A stretch of DNA of 64,000 nucleotides, from positions 44,492 to 108,491 of the forward strand of contig NZ_AUBS01000013.1 in NCBI RefSeq assembly GCF_000429365.1. Reading direction: 5' to 3'. The position numbers were made by a program, and so were the translations under genes. This DNA comes from Pseudodonghicola xiamenensis DSM 18339 (lineage in GTDB: Bacteria > Pseudomonadota > Alphaproteobacteria > Rhodobacterales > Rhodobacteraceae). Position 1 is the first letter of the stretch. Each line of letters begins with the position of its first letter. Of this stretch, positions 8,133 through 18,169 are shown piece after piece. The notes under the pieces were generated by a model that worked only from the letters and a program-made list of their open reading frames with translations, was not told where the DNA came from and made no database searches.

Positions 8133-10475
8133 TCACTTCTTTCTGAACGCGTCCTGCAGCGCTGCGCCCAAGGCGCCGGTCTGATTGCCGCCCTTGGGGG
8201 CGGCGGACATCGGGCCGCGCGGTTTGCCCTTGGGGCCGCCGGGCCGGGGGCGGTCCTTGCCGGGGCCGCGGGCGTTGCGATCGTCGCGCGCGCTGGCGCC
8301 ACCGTCCTTACGCATGGTCAGGCCGATGCGCTTGCGCGGTACGTCGACCTCGACCACCGTGACCTTGACGACCTGGCCGGCCTTGACCACCTCATGCGGG
8401 TCCTTGACGAAACGGTCGGCCAATTGGCTGACATGCACCAGCCCGTCCTGATGCACACCGATATCGACGAAGGCACCGAAGGCGGCCACATTGGTCACCG
8501 TGCCTTCCAGCACCATGCCGGGGCGCAGGTCGGTGATTTCCTCGACCCCGTCGGTGAAGGTTGCGGTCTTGAAACTGGGGCGCGGGTCGCGGCCCGGTTT
8601 CTCCAGTTCGGCGAAGATGTCGCGCACGGTGGGCAGGCCGAAATGATCGTCGACGAATTGGTCTGCCCGGAGCCCTTTGAGCGCGCCGTCACTGCCCATG
8701 ATCTGGCGGATGTCGCGACCGCAGGCCTGCACGATGCGGCGGGCGACGTCATAGGCCTCAGGGTGCACGGCGGAGGCGTCGAGCGGTTCCGCGCCGTCGC
8801 GGATACGCAGGAAGCCCGCGCATTGTTCAAAGGCGCGCGGTCCCAGGCGGGCGACTTTCAGAAGTTCCTTGCGCGACTTGAAGGCGCCGTTGATGTCGCG
8901 ATGGGTCACCACCGCTTCGGCCAACCCGGGCCCGAGGCCGGAGACATGCGCCAGAAGCGGCGCCGAGGCGGTGTTGAGATCGACGCCCACGGCGTTCACC
9001 ACGTCCTCGATCACCGCCTCAAGCGATTTGCCCAGTTTGTGCTGGTCGACATCGTGCTGGTACTGGCCAACGCCGATGGATTTCGGTTCGATCTTGACCA
9101 GCTCGGCCAGCGGGTCCTGCAACCGGCGGGCAATCGACACCGCGCCGCGCAGGCTGACGTCCAGGTCAGGGAATTCCCGCGCTGCCAGTTCCGAGGCCGA
9201 ATAGACCGAGGCGCCGGCCTCGCTCACCACCACCTTGGTGGGTTTCTGCACGCCCGAGGGGAGCATCGCCAAAGTGTCGGCCACCAGCTTTTCGGTCTCG
9301 CGGCTGGCGGTGCCGTTGCCGATGGCGATCAGCTCGACCCCATGTTTGGCGATCAGCGCCATGATCGCCGCCTGAGCTCCCCGCACATCGTTCTTCGGCT
9401 GGAAGGGATAGATCGTGTCGGTCGCCACCAGCTTGCCGGTGGCATCGACCACCGCCGCCTTGACGCCGGTGCGGATCCCGGGATCGAGCCCCAGGGTGGG
9501 CCGGGCACCGGCCGGCGCCGCGAACAGCAGGTCCTTGAGGTTGCGGGCGAAGACGGCGATCGCCTCTTCCTGCGCGCGGGCCCGCAGATCGCCCATCAGA
9601 TCGACCATCATGGTCAGGCTCAGCTTGACCCGCCAGGTCCAGCCGGCGATCTTGCGCAGCCATTGATCGCCGGCCCCGTCGGTCTTGGTTCCGAGGTAGG
9701 AGGCAACGATGGTTTCGGCCCGGGCGGCACCGGTTTCGGGATCAGGCGCGATGTCGAGCGTGACGACGCCTTCCTTCTGCGCCCGCAGCATCGCCAGCGC
9801 CCGGTGCGACGGCACCTTGGACCAGAGTTCTGCGTGATCGAAGTAATCGGAGAATTTGGCGCCGGCCTGCTCCTGGCCTTCGATCACCTTGGCGGTCAGC
9901 CGGGCCTCGGTCTGCATGAAGGAACGCAGATCGCCCAGAAGCTGGGCGTTCTCGGTCAGCCCCTCGGCGATGATGTCGCGGGCACCATTCAGCGCGTCCT
10001 TGGGCGTCGGCACCGCCTCGGTCACAAAACCCTGTGCCAGCGCCTCGGGATCGGCGGTGCGATCGGCCAGGATGGCATCGGCCAGCGGCTCCAGCCCGTT
10101 CTCGCGCGCGATCATTGCCTTGGTGCGGCGCTTGGGTTTGTAGGGCAGATAGATGTCCTCAAGCTGCGCCTTGGTCTCGGCGCCTGCGATGGATTTCGCC
10201 AGAACCTCGGTCAGCTTGCCCTGATCCTTGATCGAATTCAGGATCGTCTCGCGCCGCGCCTCCATCTCGCGCAGATAGGACAGGCGATCGGACAGGCTGC
10301 GTAGCTGGGTATCGTCCAGGCCGCCAGTCACCTCCTTGCGATAGCGGGCGACGAAGGGGACGGTGGCGCCTTCGTCCAGCAGCTTGACGGCCGCACCCAC
10401 CTGCTCGGGCCGGGCGCCGATCTCGGTTGCGATGGTGCGGGCGATGCGGGCAGCGGTCTGGGGCGCGGTGTCCAA
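8133..10475 (-). CDS. tex: Tex-family RNA-binding transcription accessory protein
   Basis: This 780-residue Tex protein shows the N-terminal helical region with [15 protein letters not shown], the YqgF-like nuclease-fold region ([17 protein letters not shown] near residue 327) and the helix-hairpin-helix region ([18 protein letters not shown]). An S1 RNA-binding domain follows at about 650-720 ([29 protein letters not shown]). A basic low-complexity tail ends the protein. Start is a TTG at 10473-10475, favoured because AAAGGAG sits six bases upstream. An in-range ATG upstream is in another frame. Tex proteins affect transcription elongation and stress tolerance. It is monocistronic and convergent with cueR. 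Confidence 0.95.
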   Translation of the reverse strand: MDTAPQTAARIARTIATEIGARPEQVGAAVKLLDEGATVPFVARYRKEVTGGLDDTQLRSLSDRLSYLREMEARRETILNSIKDQGKLTEVLAKSIAGAETKAQLEDIYLPYKPKRRTKAMIARENGLEPLADAILADRTADPEALAQGFVTEAVPTPKDALNGARDIIAEGLTENAQLLGDLRSFMQTEARLTAKVIEGQEQAGAKFSDYFDHAELWSKVPSHRALAMLRAQKEGVVTLDIAPDPETGAARAETIVASYLGTKTDGAGDQWLRKIAGWTWRVKLSLTMMVDLMGDLRARAQEEAIAVFARNLKDLLFAAPAGARPTLGLDPGIRTGVKAAVVDATGKLVATDTIYPFQPKNDVRGAQAAIMALIAKHGVELIAIGNGTASRETEKLVADTLAMLPSGVQKPTKVVVSEAGASVYSASELAAREFPDLDVSLRGAVSIARRLQDPLAELVKIEPKSIGVGQYQHDVDQHKLGKSLEAVIEDVVNAVGVDLNTASAPLLAHVSGLGPGLAEAVVTHRDINGAFKSRKELLKVARLGPRAFEQCAGFLRIRDGAEPLDASAVHPEAYDVARRIVQACGRDIRQIMGSDGALKGLRADQFVDDHFGLPTVRDIFAELEKPGRDPRPSFKTATFTDGVEEITDLRPGMVLEGTVTNVAAFGAFVDIGVHQDGLVHVSQLADRFVKDPHEVVKAGQVVKVTVVEVDVPRKRIGLTMRKDGGASARDDRNARGPGKDRPRPGGPKGKPRGPMSAAPKGGNQTGALGAALQDAFRKK

Positions 10476-10817
10476 GGACGTCTCCTTTCAACATGTTCAG
10501 GAGGTCTTCTTAGCCACGGTTTGGCCGGGGTGCCAAGAGGGCACGGGGACGGTCGGCGGAAGCCTGATCAGCCCGGTCGACAGGCAGCGCTCCGCCGCTG
10601 GCCCCATGTTTGCGCGAACGGTGGCGAAATGCAGCGCCTGTGTCGATTGATTACCGGCGCGGGGTGATTTACACGGGTCGCCGAGCTGCAACCGTCACGG
10701 GTGCGCGCTGGGCGCGCGGCATTGCGACGGCCCGCATCATTTCGCCACCGCGCGATCCCGCGCGGGTCCAACGTTCAGATCTCAGGCCCTCAGCAAGGCA
10801 GGAAAGGTACGAGAACC
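10476..10817. other. Intergenic region between tex and icd
   Basis: These 342 bases separate divergent tex and icd and must hold both promoters. I see no convincing -35/-10 pair, no conserved RNA motif and no supported small gene. A GCGCGC-rich imperfect repeat near 10702-10720 is the only structure noted. Confidence 0.6.
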
Positions 10818-13031
10818 ATGGCAGACACGTCCAACCCCGATATTGTGTATACCGTCGTAGACGAAGCGCCGGAACTGGCCAGCGCTTCGCTGCTGCCGAT
10901 CATCCGCAGCTTCGCCGGTGCTGCCGGCGTCACCATCGGCACCAAGGATATTTCGCTGGCTGGCCGCATCATCGCCACCTTTCCCGAGAAGCTGACCGAC
11001 GCGCAGCGCCAGTCCGATGATCTGGCCGAGCTGGGTGAGCTGGTGAAGACGCCGGACGCCAATGTCATCAAGCTGCCGAACATCTCGGCCTCGGTGCCGC
11101 AGCTGACCGCCGCGGTGAAGGAACTGCAGGCGCAGGGCTATGACATCCCGGATTATCCGGAAGAGCCGAAGACCGACGAGGAAAAGGCGATCCGCGCGCG
11201 TTTCGACGCCATCAAGGGCTCGGCCGTGAACCCGGTCCTGCGCGAGGGCAATTCCGACCGTCGCGCCGCCAAGGCGGTGAAGAACTATGCCCAGAAGAAC
11301 CCGCACCGGATGGGCAAATGGGCATCCGACAGCAAGACTCATGTGTCGTCGATGCCGGGCAACGATTTCTATGCCAATGAGGTCGCCGCGACCCTGACCG
11401 CCGATCAGGCCGGTCCGGCCAAGATCGAATTCCTGGGCAAGGATGGCAGCACCACCGTTCTGAAAGACGGCTGGAAGCTGATCGAGGGCGAGGTGGTCGA
11501 TGCCACCTTCCTGTCCGCCAAGGCGCTGGATGACTTCCTGGCCAAGGAAATCGAGGCGACGAAGGCCGATGGCATCCTGTTCTCGATCCACATGAAGGCG
11601 ACGATGATGAAGGTCTCCGACCCGATCATCTTCGGCCATGCGGTCAAGGCCTGGCTGGCGCCGGTGTTCGAGAAATTCGGCGACGAGATGAAGGCGCTGG
11701 GCGTCAACCCGAACTCGGGGCTTGGCGACGTGCTGGAGCGGGTGAAGGGCAATGCCGATATCATGGCCGCGGTCGAGGCCTGCGTGGCCGGGCGCCCGGG
11801 CATGTATATGGTGAACTCCGACAAGGGTATCACCAACCTGCACGTGCCCTCGGACGTGATCATCGACGCCTCGATGCCGGCGCTGATCCGTGCCGGTGGC
11901 AAGGGCTGGGGTGCGGACGGCAAGGAAGCCGATACCAACTGCATCATTCCGGACAACTGCTATGCGCCCGTCTATGACGAGGCGATCGAGTTCTTCAAAC
12001 AGAACGGCGCGCTGAACCCGGCCACCGCCGGCACCGTGCAGAACGTCGGCCTGATGGCCCAGAAGGCCGAGGAATACGGCTCGCACCCGACCACCTTCGA
12101 GGCGCCGGCGGACGGCACCATCCGTATCGTGCTGGCCAATGGCGAGGTCCTGCATTCGCTTGACGTCGAGGCCGGCGACATCTGGCGCGCCTGCACCGCC
12201 AAGAAGGCGCCGATCGAAAACTGGATCCAGCTTGCGATCGACCGTCAGCGGCTGACTGGCTATCAGGCGATCTTCTGGCTGGACGAAAACCGCGGCCATG
12301 ATGCCGAGATCATTAAATATGTGAAACCGGCACTGGAAGCCGCTGGCGTTGCCGACAAGTTCACCATCATGGCGCCGCGTGAAGCCACCCGCGCCTCGCT
12401 GGAAACGATTACCGCCGGCAACGACAGCATCGCCATCACCGGCAACGTGCTGCGCGATTATCTGACCGACCTGTTCCCGATCCTGGAACTGGGGACCTCG
12501 GCCAAGATGTTGTCGATCGTCAAGCTGATGAATGGCGGCGGCATGTTCGAAACCGGTGCCGGCGGGTCCGCCCCGAAACATGTGCAGCAGTTCCTGGAAG
12601 AGGATCACCTGCGTTGGGATTCGATGGGCGAGTTCTGCGCGCTGAGCGAGTCGCTGAACTTTCTGGCAGAGGTCAAGAATAACGCCAAGGCCGCCGTTCT
12701 GGCTGCTGGGGCGGAGGACGCGACCCAGGGCATTCTGGACTTTGATCGGTCGCCCTCGCGCAAGGTGGGTGAGCCGGACAACCGCGACAGCCACTATTGG
12801 TTCGCCCGCTACTGGGCCGAAGCATTGGCTGCACAGGACAAGGATGCCGAGCTGGCAGCACATTTTGCCCCGATCGCCAAGGCGCTGGCCGAGAAGGAAG
12901 CCGAGATTCTGGCCGAACTCGCGGCGGCCCAGGGCAAGCCGGTTGATATCGGCGGCTATTACCATGGCGATGTTACCAAGAAATCCTCAGCGATGCGCCC
13001 CAGCGCCACGCTGAACGCCATCATCGGCTAA
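10818..13031 (+). CDS. icd: NADP-dependent isocitrate dehydrogenase, monomeric type
   Basis: This 737-residue monomeric isocitrate dehydrogenase converts isocitrate to 2-oxoglutarate with NADPH formation in the TCA cycle. The translation begins [22 protein letters not shown], matching the family N-terminus, and family-typical stretches such as [17 protein letters not shown] and [15 protein letters not shown] are present. The ATG at 10818 follows AGGAAAGG about 12 bases upstream. A longer frame would add 39 unrelated residues. Length fits the family (about 740), and a strong terminator follows. It is not related to the homodimeric Icd type. Confidence 0.96.
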   Translation: MADTSNPDIVYTVVDEAPELASASLLPIIRSFAGAAGVTIGTKDISLAGRIIATFPEKLTDAQRQSDDLAELGELVKTPDANVIKLPNISASVPQLTAAVKELQAQGYDIPDYPEEPKTDEEKAIRARFDAIKGSAVNPVLREGNSDRRAAKAVKNYAQKNPHRMGKWASDSKTHVSSMPGNDFYANEVAATLTADQAGPAKIEFLGKDGSTTVLKDGWKLIEGEVVDATFLSAKALDDFLAKEIEATKADGILFSIHMKATMMKVSDPIIFGHAVKAWLAPVFEKFGDEMKALGVNPNSGLGDVLERVKGNADIMAAVEACVAGRPGMYMVNSDKGITNLHVPSDVIIDASMPALIRAGGKGWGADGKEADTNCIIPDNCYAPVYDEAIEFFKQNGALNPATAGTVQNVGLMAQKAEEYGSHPTTFEAPADGTIRIVLANGEVLHSLDVEAGDIWRACTAKKAPIENWIQLAIDRQRLTGYQAIFWLDENRGHDAEIIKYVKPALEAAGVADKFTIMAPREATRASLETITAGNDSIAITGNVLRDYLTDLFPILELGTSAKMLSIVKLMNGGGMFETGAGGSAPKHVQQFLEEDHLRWDSMGEFCALSESLNFLAEVKNNAKAAVLAAGAEDATQGILDFDRSPSRKVGEPDNRDSHYWFARYWAEALAAQDKDAELAAHFAPIAKALAEKEAEILAELAAAQGKPVDIGGYYHGDVTKKSSAMRPSATLNAIIG

Positions 13032-13059
13032 GCCGCAAGGCCCGATCTGAACCAGGAGG

Positions 13060-13086
13060 CGCCCGGAGATATTCTCCGGGCGTTTT
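13060..13086 (+). terminator. Intrinsic terminator of icd
   Basis: A perfect ten-base stem (13060-13069 with 13073-13082, CGCCCGGAGA) closes a three-base loop and is followed by TTTT, 28 bases past the icd stop. Confidence 0.9.
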
Positions 13087-13102
13087 CCGTTGTCTCGTGC
13101 AG

Positions 13103-13771
13103 CTAATCTGCGGCTATGGCGGCGACGGCGCGGTGGCGTTGGAACACCTGGAGAAGCACAGAACGCGCGTGAGCCAGCGCTTGATGGTCATTGATCGTTT
13201 CGATGGGGTGGCCGGTGAAGAACTGGCGGCGCAATGCGTAGCCGCGTAGAAAGTCAGCGATGCATTGCACGTTCTCGACAAGATGTTCGAGGCTCATCTC
13301 CACGTCGCGAAAAGCCTCGGACATATGCTGTTCCAAAGTGCTGAGCTGCTGGTTGCGATAGCCGATGACCAAATCCATCAGCTCGGGGTCGTTGCGCGCG
13401 CTCAACACCACTTCGGTCATCGCAAAATAGCGGTCTCCGCCGTAGATCGACCAGAAATGATCGACGATATAGGTCACTCGCTCCTCCAGGCTTCCACCGT
13501 GGGCGTGAGAGGAGGCGATGCTGTTGGTCAACGGGCGGAAAAGCGATTTGACCACTTCGGCAATCAGGCCGGTCTTTGATCCGAAATGGTGCTGGATTGC
13601 GCCGGTCGTTACATGGGCCCTGCGGCAGATTTCCTGCACCGTCGCTCCGCGCATTCCACGTTCTTTCAGCAGATCGACGGTTGCGTTTACCAAGGCGGCT
13701 TGCGTGTGCTCTGTTCTTTCTGTTTGGCTTCGGCGTTTCGTGTTCAAAGCGTGTCCCCATACGTGCAGCAT
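13103..13771 (-). CDS. TetR/AcrR-family transcriptional regulator
   Basis: This 222-residue TetR protein has its helix-turn-helix at about residues 44-64 (TVQEICRRAHVTTGAIQHHFGSK). The C-terminal ligand domain contains an EHLVENVQCIADFLRGYALRRQF stretch. I start at the ATG at 13769-13771. An upstream in-frame ATG at 13888 would add 39 residues with no family match. It is convergent with icd, and its upstream neighbour is a long AT-rich gap, so no target gene is adjacent. The inducer is unknown. Confidence 0.85.
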   Translation of the reverse strand: MLHVWGHALNTKRRSQTERTEHTQAALVNATVDLLKERGMRGATVQEICRRAHVTTGAIQHHFGSKTGLIAEVVKSLFRPLTNSIASSHAHGGSLEERVTYIVDHFWSIYGGDRYFAMTEVVLSARNDPELMDLVIGYRNQQLSTLEQHMSEAFRDVEMSLEHLVENVQCIADFLRGYALRRQFFTGHPIETINDHQALAHARSVLLQVFQRHRAVAAIAAD

Positions 13772-14073
13772 GTTATTTATCTTTTTAAAAGGGGCCAGCC
13801 TTTCCTCCTCTCCGAGCAGGCAAGCCTGGACAAGAGAGGGGAAGGGTGACCCAAACGTCATGACCCATGCGAAGGTGACGTTCCCCAACCCGCGACCCGT
13901 GTCTGGGGTGCGTTGGTGTTTCTATGGGGACATTAACGTTTAATTGATGCAAGCATAATCCCGCTTGAAATTTGAAAAAAGTATTATTGTTTTGTCTTGG
14001 ATGAAATTTTCTTCTGTTGTTCGGAAAAAGGTTCCTGTTAATTGTTGTCACCTGAAATTTTTTATTCTGAATA

Positions 14074-14102
14074 GATGGGGTTGCCCCATCTTTTGTGTTT
14101 TT
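14074..14102 (+). terminator. Intrinsic terminator in AT-rich gap
   Basis: A seven-base perfect stem (GATGGGG 14074-14080, CCCCATC 14084-14090) with a three-base loop is followed by TTTTGTGTTTTT. No annotated gene ends here on the plus strand, which implies a short RNA transcribed from about 13900-14000. Confidence 0.65.
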
Positions 14103-14199
14103 CGTGTCTGGGGAGATTCTTGCCCTCCGGGAAGAGGCAATGTTATGCCTTGAAAAGTATTGAATTTCTGCCGAAGGAAAGGAAAGAAGGAGGTTCGAT

Positions 14200-14301
14200 A
14201 TGTCTATTTACATTCTTGGATTTGAATGTAATCGGCCCGCTTGGTTTCCGGGCGAAATGATTGGCCTCTGGTATTCTCTGGTGGGGAAAATTCTGCGGTG
14301 A
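14200..14301 (+). CDS. Candidate 33-residue small protein
   Basis: The frame begins MSIYILGFECNRPAWFPG and ends at TGA 14299-14301. An ideal AAGGAGG (14187-14193) stands six bases before the ATG, better than most real genes in this window. The product is hydrophobic and aromatic with no match I recognise. Codon use is AT-rich and unlike neighbours. It could be a leader peptide, a small membrane protein or chance; nothing downstream is obviously controlled by it. Confidence 0.35.
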   Translation: MSIYILGFECNRPAWFPGEMIGLWYSLVGKILR

Positions 14302-14632
14302 TTCCTTTGGAATCGCAGAGAGATTTCGGGGAAGGCTTTTCTGCCAAGGCATAAATGGAATGCGGCAGCGGTGAATGCTGGAAGGTGACAAGAGGCGGCG
14401 GCAGGGTCACAGCAGGCGCTTTGCTTGTGTTGGGCCGGGGGCGGCTATCGCCCGAGGCGCCGCGGGACATGCCGGGGACACCCGTCCCCGGGGGCTCTCA
14501 TCTCCGGGGCTCCGCCTTGGCGGGCCGGTCACTCCTGAAAACGCATGCCCCGTCGGTCCCCGTGCCGACTGTTCCGACATTGGTTAAGCTGAGCCCGGTT
14601 TCGACCGGGGGCGATCATCGGGGCAATGACGT

Positions 14633-15169
14633 TCAGATGGTGTTGACCATCTGTGCGAAGCCTTTGACGGCCAGACGGATCCGGTCCTGCAGCGCTGGGT
14701 CGGTGATCTTGTCTTCGGTGAAATCGGCAGCGCTGGCGTAGATGGCGATTGGCGCCGAGGCGGCGCCGAAAAAGCCGAACAGCGGGCGCAGCTGGTGTTC
14801 GACCATCAGTGCATGTCGTTGCCCGCCGCCGGCGGCGCAGAGCAGCACCGGCTTGTGCAGCAGCCCCTCGGGTTCGATCATGTCGATCACATGTTTGAAG
14901 GCGCCGGAATAGGAGCCCTTGTAGACCGGAGACCCCATCACCAGAAGATCGGCGTTTTCGATGCCATCCAGAATGGCGCGGGCCGTTTCGGGCAGATCCT
15001 TGCGGCGCTGGCCGAGCGGGTTGTCCATGAATGGCGCGATATTGGCCGAGGTGACCCGAATGGGCAGGGTCCGGGCGATCTCTTCCACCACAGCGTCGAT
15101 CAGAATTGCGGTTTTCGAATTGCTGCTGTGGCTGCCGCTAAAGGCGAAGAGATTAAGAGGCTCGGTCAT
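14633..15169 (-). CDS. NADPH-dependent FMN reductase (MsuE/SsuE-like)
   Basis: This 178-residue flavodoxin-fold reductase has the FMN phosphate loop FSGSHSSNSKT at residues 10-20 and the conserved GSPVYKGSYSGAFKHVID segment (about 79-96). Such enzymes supply reduced FMN to two-component monooxygenases, often those that desulfonate alkanesulfonates. No monooxygenase is adjacent, so its partner is elsewhere or the role differs. It is divergent from a GntR regulator, with an ATATATA palindrome between them that may control both. Downstream lies a hairpin at 14594-14609. Confidence 0.85.
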   Translation of the reverse strand: MTEPLNLFAFSGSHSSNSKTAILIDAVVEEIARTLPIRVTSANIAPFMDNPLGQRRKDLPETARAILDGIENADLLVMGSPVYKGSYSGAFKHVIDMIEPEGLLHKPVLLCAAGGGQRHALMVEHQLRPLFGFFGAASAPIAIYASAADFTEDKITDPALQDRIRLAVKGFAQMVNTI

Positions 15170-15243
15170 GGTGAACTGTTCGTCCTGAAGCTGGCGGAGG
15201 AGGTTGGGGCGCCGCTCTGCGGAGCTTGAGAGGTGTCTGATTT

Positions 15244-15258
15244 ATATATACTATATAT
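15244..15258. promoter_or_regulatory. Palindrome between FMN reductase and GntR genes
   Basis: ATATATA-C-TATATAT is a perfect 15-base palindrome between the divergent starts at 15169 and 15282. Position and AT-richness suggest a GntR operator overlapping a -10 region. Confidence 0.5.
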
Positions 15259-15281
15259 GAAATATCGGGGCAAGAATCTGC

Positions 15282-16049
15282 ATGACGGATGACTCTTCTG
15301 ACACCGATCTCTGGCCGACGCAAAGGGTGGTGCGGGGCGTGCCTCTTTATGAGGTGGTCAAGGATCAGATTACAGAGGCAATCTTTGCGGGGCGTTGGCC
15401 GGCAGGCTTCGCCCTGCCGAATGAAGTCGATCTGGCAGAGCGTTTCGGTGTTGCCGTGGGAACCCTGCGCCGGGCGCTGGATGATCTGACCCGGGAAGGG
15501 CTTTTGGCGCGCCGGCGCAAGACCGGCACCGTAGTCACCGGCAGACCGCCGCAGATCAGCCTGCGATTTCTGCTCAGGTACTTCCGGCTGCACAGTCTCG
15601 ACGGAGGATTGCTGCAGGCCGAGGTGCAGCCGCCCCGGGTCTCTCTGGGGGAGGCATCGGAGGCAGAGGTGGCGGCGTTGTCGCTGTCTTCGGGAGAGGA
15701 GGTGCTGCGGATTGCGCGGCTGCGCACGGTGGGTGGGCTGCCGGTTATGACGGATCTTTATGTGATCCCCGTCGCCCGTTTTCCGGCCCTGCCGCGCACC
15801 GCCGAAGACATGCCGGGGCTGATCTATGGGTATCTGGTCGAAACCGGCGGTTTGAAGATTTCGGCCTTGCGCGAAAAGCTGGCCGCCGTTGCTGCGTCAC
15901 CGGAGATTGCCGAAGAGCTTGGGCTGGAGCCGGGCGCTCCGGTGCTGCTAATTGAAGCGACGGTCTATGACCAGAACAATCGGCCGGTGATCACAGCGCT
16001 GCATCATGCCAATACGGCGCAGCACCGTTATGTAAACGAATTGCAGTGA
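15282..16049 (+). CDS. GntR-family regulator (HutC subfamily, UTRA domain)
   Basis: This 255-residue regulator has a GntR winged helix at residues 20-85 (ALPNEVDLAERFGVAVGTLRRALDDLTREGLLARRRKTGT). A UTRA small-ligand-binding domain follows from about 95 to 250 (VYDQNNRPVITALHHANTAQHRY at the end). It probably represses the divergent FMN reductase gene and itself through the palindrome at 15244-15258. The effector is unknown; a sulfonate or organosulfur compound would fit the neighbourhood, but this is inference. Confidence 0.88.
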   Translation: MTDDSSDTDLWPTQRVVRGVPLYEVVKDQITEAIFAGRWPAGFALPNEVDLAERFGVAVGTLRRALDDLTREGLLARRRKTGTVVTGRPPQISLRFLLRYFRLHSLDGGLLQAEVQPPRVSLGEASEAEVAALSLSSGEEVLRIARLRTVGGLPVMTDLYVIPVARFPALPRTAEDMPGLIYGYLVETGGLKISALREKLAAVAASPEIAEELGLEPGAPVLLIEATVYDQNNRPVITALHHANTAQHRYVNELQ

Positions 16050-16095
16050 CCCGCCCGTCTGACTTGATCGGGCGGGCGGATGTCCGGACTGCCGC

Positions 16096-17103
16096 TCAGC
16101 GGATCAGACTGGTGCCAAGTGCGCCGGCGCTGGCAATGAATATCCAGCCGATCGCCCCCAGCAGCAGCGGCCGCGGCCCCTTGTGCAGCAGACGTTTGAG
16201 GTGGGTCTCCATTCCCATCGCCCCGAGCGCCATGGTCAGGAGGAAGGTCGAGGCGGTGAGCAGCGCGCTACGCAGCTCGGTGGGCAGCGTGATCACCGAA
16301 TTCAGCGCCGCGATTGCCAGAAAGCCGAAGACGAACCAGGGGATCGGCGCCTTCTGTGCGCCGCCCTCGACGTTGCGGGCCAGGCCGAGGCCGAGGATCA
16401 GCGGCGCCAGCAGCATCACCCGGGTCAGCTTGGCAATGGTCGCGGTCTCTCCGGCGGTGTCGCTGACCGAGAAACCGGCGCCGACGGCTTGCGCGACCTC
16501 GTGCAGGGCCGACCCGGTCCAGAGCCCGAAGGCGTGATCGTCAAAGCCGGTCAGCGGCATCATTGCCGGGAACAGCAGCATCGAGAGCGACCCGAAGATG
16601 GTGACGCAGGCGATGGCATAGGCGACATCCTCGTCACTGCCGCGGGTCACCGTGTTCACCCCCAGGACGGCAGAGGCGCCGCAGACCGAGGTGCCGGCGG
16701 CGATCAGCTCGCTCAGCTTGTCGCCGACCCCCAGCAGACGGCCAAGGAAACGGACCAGGAAGAAGGTCGAAAACAGCACCGTGATGATCATCGCCAGCCC
16801 GGCCGGCCCCACTGCGATCAGATCGCCCAGCGTCAGACGGAAGCCCAGCAAGATGATCCCCAGCCGCAGCACCGGTTTCATCGACAGCGCTGTACCCGGG
16901 CTGAGCGTCTCGGGCAGCCCGGTGGTATTGCGCAGCACGATACCCGCGACCATGGCCAGAACCATCGGGCTGAACAGGGCGGGCTTGCCTGTCACCTGCC
17001 AGACCAGCGTCGCGGCGAGCGCCAGCGCGGCGCTGGCCAGCAGTCCGGGCAGAGGCGGCCAGAGGTCGAGCGTCTTGGCGGGGGTGGCGGTGTGCTCGGT
17101 CAT
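16096..17103 (-). CDS. yeiH: YeiH-family putative sulfate/sulfite exporter
   Basis: This 335-residue membrane protein of the YeiH/UPF0324 family has about ten hydrophobic segments and the family signature ELIAAGTSVCGASAVLGVNTVTRG, followed by DEDVAYAIACVTIFG and TGSALHEVAQAVGAG. The ATG at 17101-17103 is preceded by AGAGGA. A longer frame would add 27 residues without membrane character. YeiH homologues are linked to sulfite or sulfate export in taurine and sulfonate metabolism. It is divergent from a LysR regulator, the same arrangement as yeiH-yeiE in enterobacteria. Confidence 0.85.
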   Translation of the reverse strand: MTEHTATPAKTLDLWPPLPGLLASAALALAATLVWQVTGKPALFSPMVLAMVAGIVLRNTTGLPETLSPGTALSMKPVLRLGIILLGFRLTLGDLIAVGPAGLAMIITVLFSTFFLVRFLGRLLGVGDKLSELIAAGTSVCGASAVLGVNTVTRGSDEDVAYAIACVTIFGSLSMLLFPAMMPLTGFDDHAFGLWTGSALHEVAQAVGAGFSVSDTAGETATIAKLTRVMLLAPLILGLGLARNVEGGAQKAPIPWFVFGFLAIAALNSVITLPTELRSALLTASTFLLTMALGAMGMETHLKRLLHKGPRPLLLGAIGWIFIASAGALGTSLIR

Positions 17104-17212
17104 GGCGGGTCCTCTCTGGCCGGTTTCTGCTGGCTGGAAGATGACGCCTGTCAAACCATCAATCCAACGGATTGAATTTGTCATATCGTTCGATTTTTCT
17201 TATCATTCGATC

Positions 17213-18142
17213 ATGACATTGGAACAAATCCGCATCTTTCTGGCTGTGGCCGAGCTTTGTCACGTTACCCGTGCCGCCGATCGGCTGGGGTTGACGCAAT
17301 CGGCGGTCTCTGCCGCGATCTCGACGCTCGAGCGGCAATATGACGTCCGGCTGTTCGACCGCGTGGGGCGTGGCATCGTGCTGACTGAAGAGGGGCAGGT
17401 GATGATCGGCGCCGCCCGCGTGCTGATGAACGAGGCCGAGACCGCCCGGCTGACGCTGATGGATCTGGCGCAGGAGACGCGCGGTCAGCTCAGGATCGCG
17501 GCCAGTCAGACCATCGCCAGCTATTGGTTGCCGCGCTATCTGGCGCGGATGCACGATCTCTACCCCAGGGTCGGTCTGACGTTGCGATCGGGGAACACTG
17601 AAGACGCCGCCCGTGCGGTGGCGGAAGGCAGCGCCGATCTGGGGTTTGTCGAAGGGGAATTGCCGCCGTCAGAGCTGCGCCAGCGGGTGTTGGCGCGGGA
17701 TGAACTGCTGATGGTGCTGCCGCGTGATCACACTCTGGCGCGAAAGCCGCGAATGACGGCGGCGGATTATCGTGGTCTGCGTTGGTTGATGCGGGAGCGG
17801 GGATCCGGCACCCGGACGGTGATGGAGGCGCATCTGGTGGCCATGGGGCTGGCTGAGGGCGAGGCGGATGTCGTTCTTGAACTGCCGTCGAACGAAGCGA
17901 TCCTGAATGCGATTCGTGCCGGCTCTTCCGTGTCGATGCTGTCCTGGCGGGCGGTGCGGCAAAGCCGGACGGCAGGCCTGGCCTTGCGCCGGATCACCTG
18001 GGCGCCGCGTCCGCGCCGGGAGTTTCGGGTGCTCAGCCATCCTGACCGCCACCGCACCCGGGCAGCGGCAGCATTTCTTGATCTACTGACCGGGGGAGAG
18101 GGGGCAAAGCCTCTCGTCACCGGGGGGCGGAGCCGGCTATAG
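17213..18142 (+). CDS. LysR-family regulator, YeiE/CbbR-like
   Basis: This 309-residue LysR regulator begins MTLEQIRIFLAVAELCHVTRAADRLGLTQSAVS, the standard N-terminal winged helix, and has a periplasmic-binding-protein-like effector domain from about residue 90. The ATG at 17213 lies 109 bases from the divergent yeiH start. Repeated TCGTTCGAT / TCATTCGAT words upstream are likely LysR sites. A longer upstream frame overlaps yeiH and is not used. It probably activates the exporter in response to sulfite or a related anion, by analogy with YeiE. Confidence 0.87.
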   Translation: MTLEQIRIFLAVAELCHVTRAADRLGLTQSAVSAAISTLERQYDVRLFDRVGRGIVLTEEGQVMIGAARVLMNEAETARLTLMDLAQETRGQLRIAASQTIASYWLPRYLARMHDLYPRVGLTLRSGNTEDAARAVAEGSADLGFVEGELPPSELRQRVLARDELLMVLPRDHTLARKPRMTAADYRGLRWLMRERGSGTRTVMEAHLVAMGLAEGEADVVLELPSNEAILNAIRAGSSVSMLSWRAVRQSRTAGLALRRITWAPRPRREFRVLSHPDRHRTRAAAAFLDLLTGGEGAKPLVTGGRSRL

Positions 18143-18169
18143 ATCGGGCATTCGGATGACGGAGACGAC

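Larger units (their letters stand above)
13772..14632. other. 861-base gap: AT-rich segment, candidate RNA, candidate small gene
   Basis: From about 13925 to 14350 base composition turns AT-rich, unlike everything around it, suggesting acquired or regulatory DNA. It holds a plus-strand intrinsic terminator (14074-14102) and a 33-codon frame with an ideal Shine-Dalgarno (14200-14301). From 14360 on it is GC-rich again, with hairpins at 14472-14491 and 14594-14609 (the latter closing on TTCG), the second probably 3' of the FMN reductase gene. No recognisable protein remnant was found. Confidence 0.7.

Noticed and set aside
5372..12965. Long open frames opposite copA, tex and icd
   Set aside because: Same cause: high-GC third positions leave the antisense frames open. 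No start signals or family patterns.
13965..14153. A 62-codon plus-strand frame in the AT-rich gap
   Set aside because: No Shine-Dalgarno, no codon bias, and it runs through the terminator hairpin.
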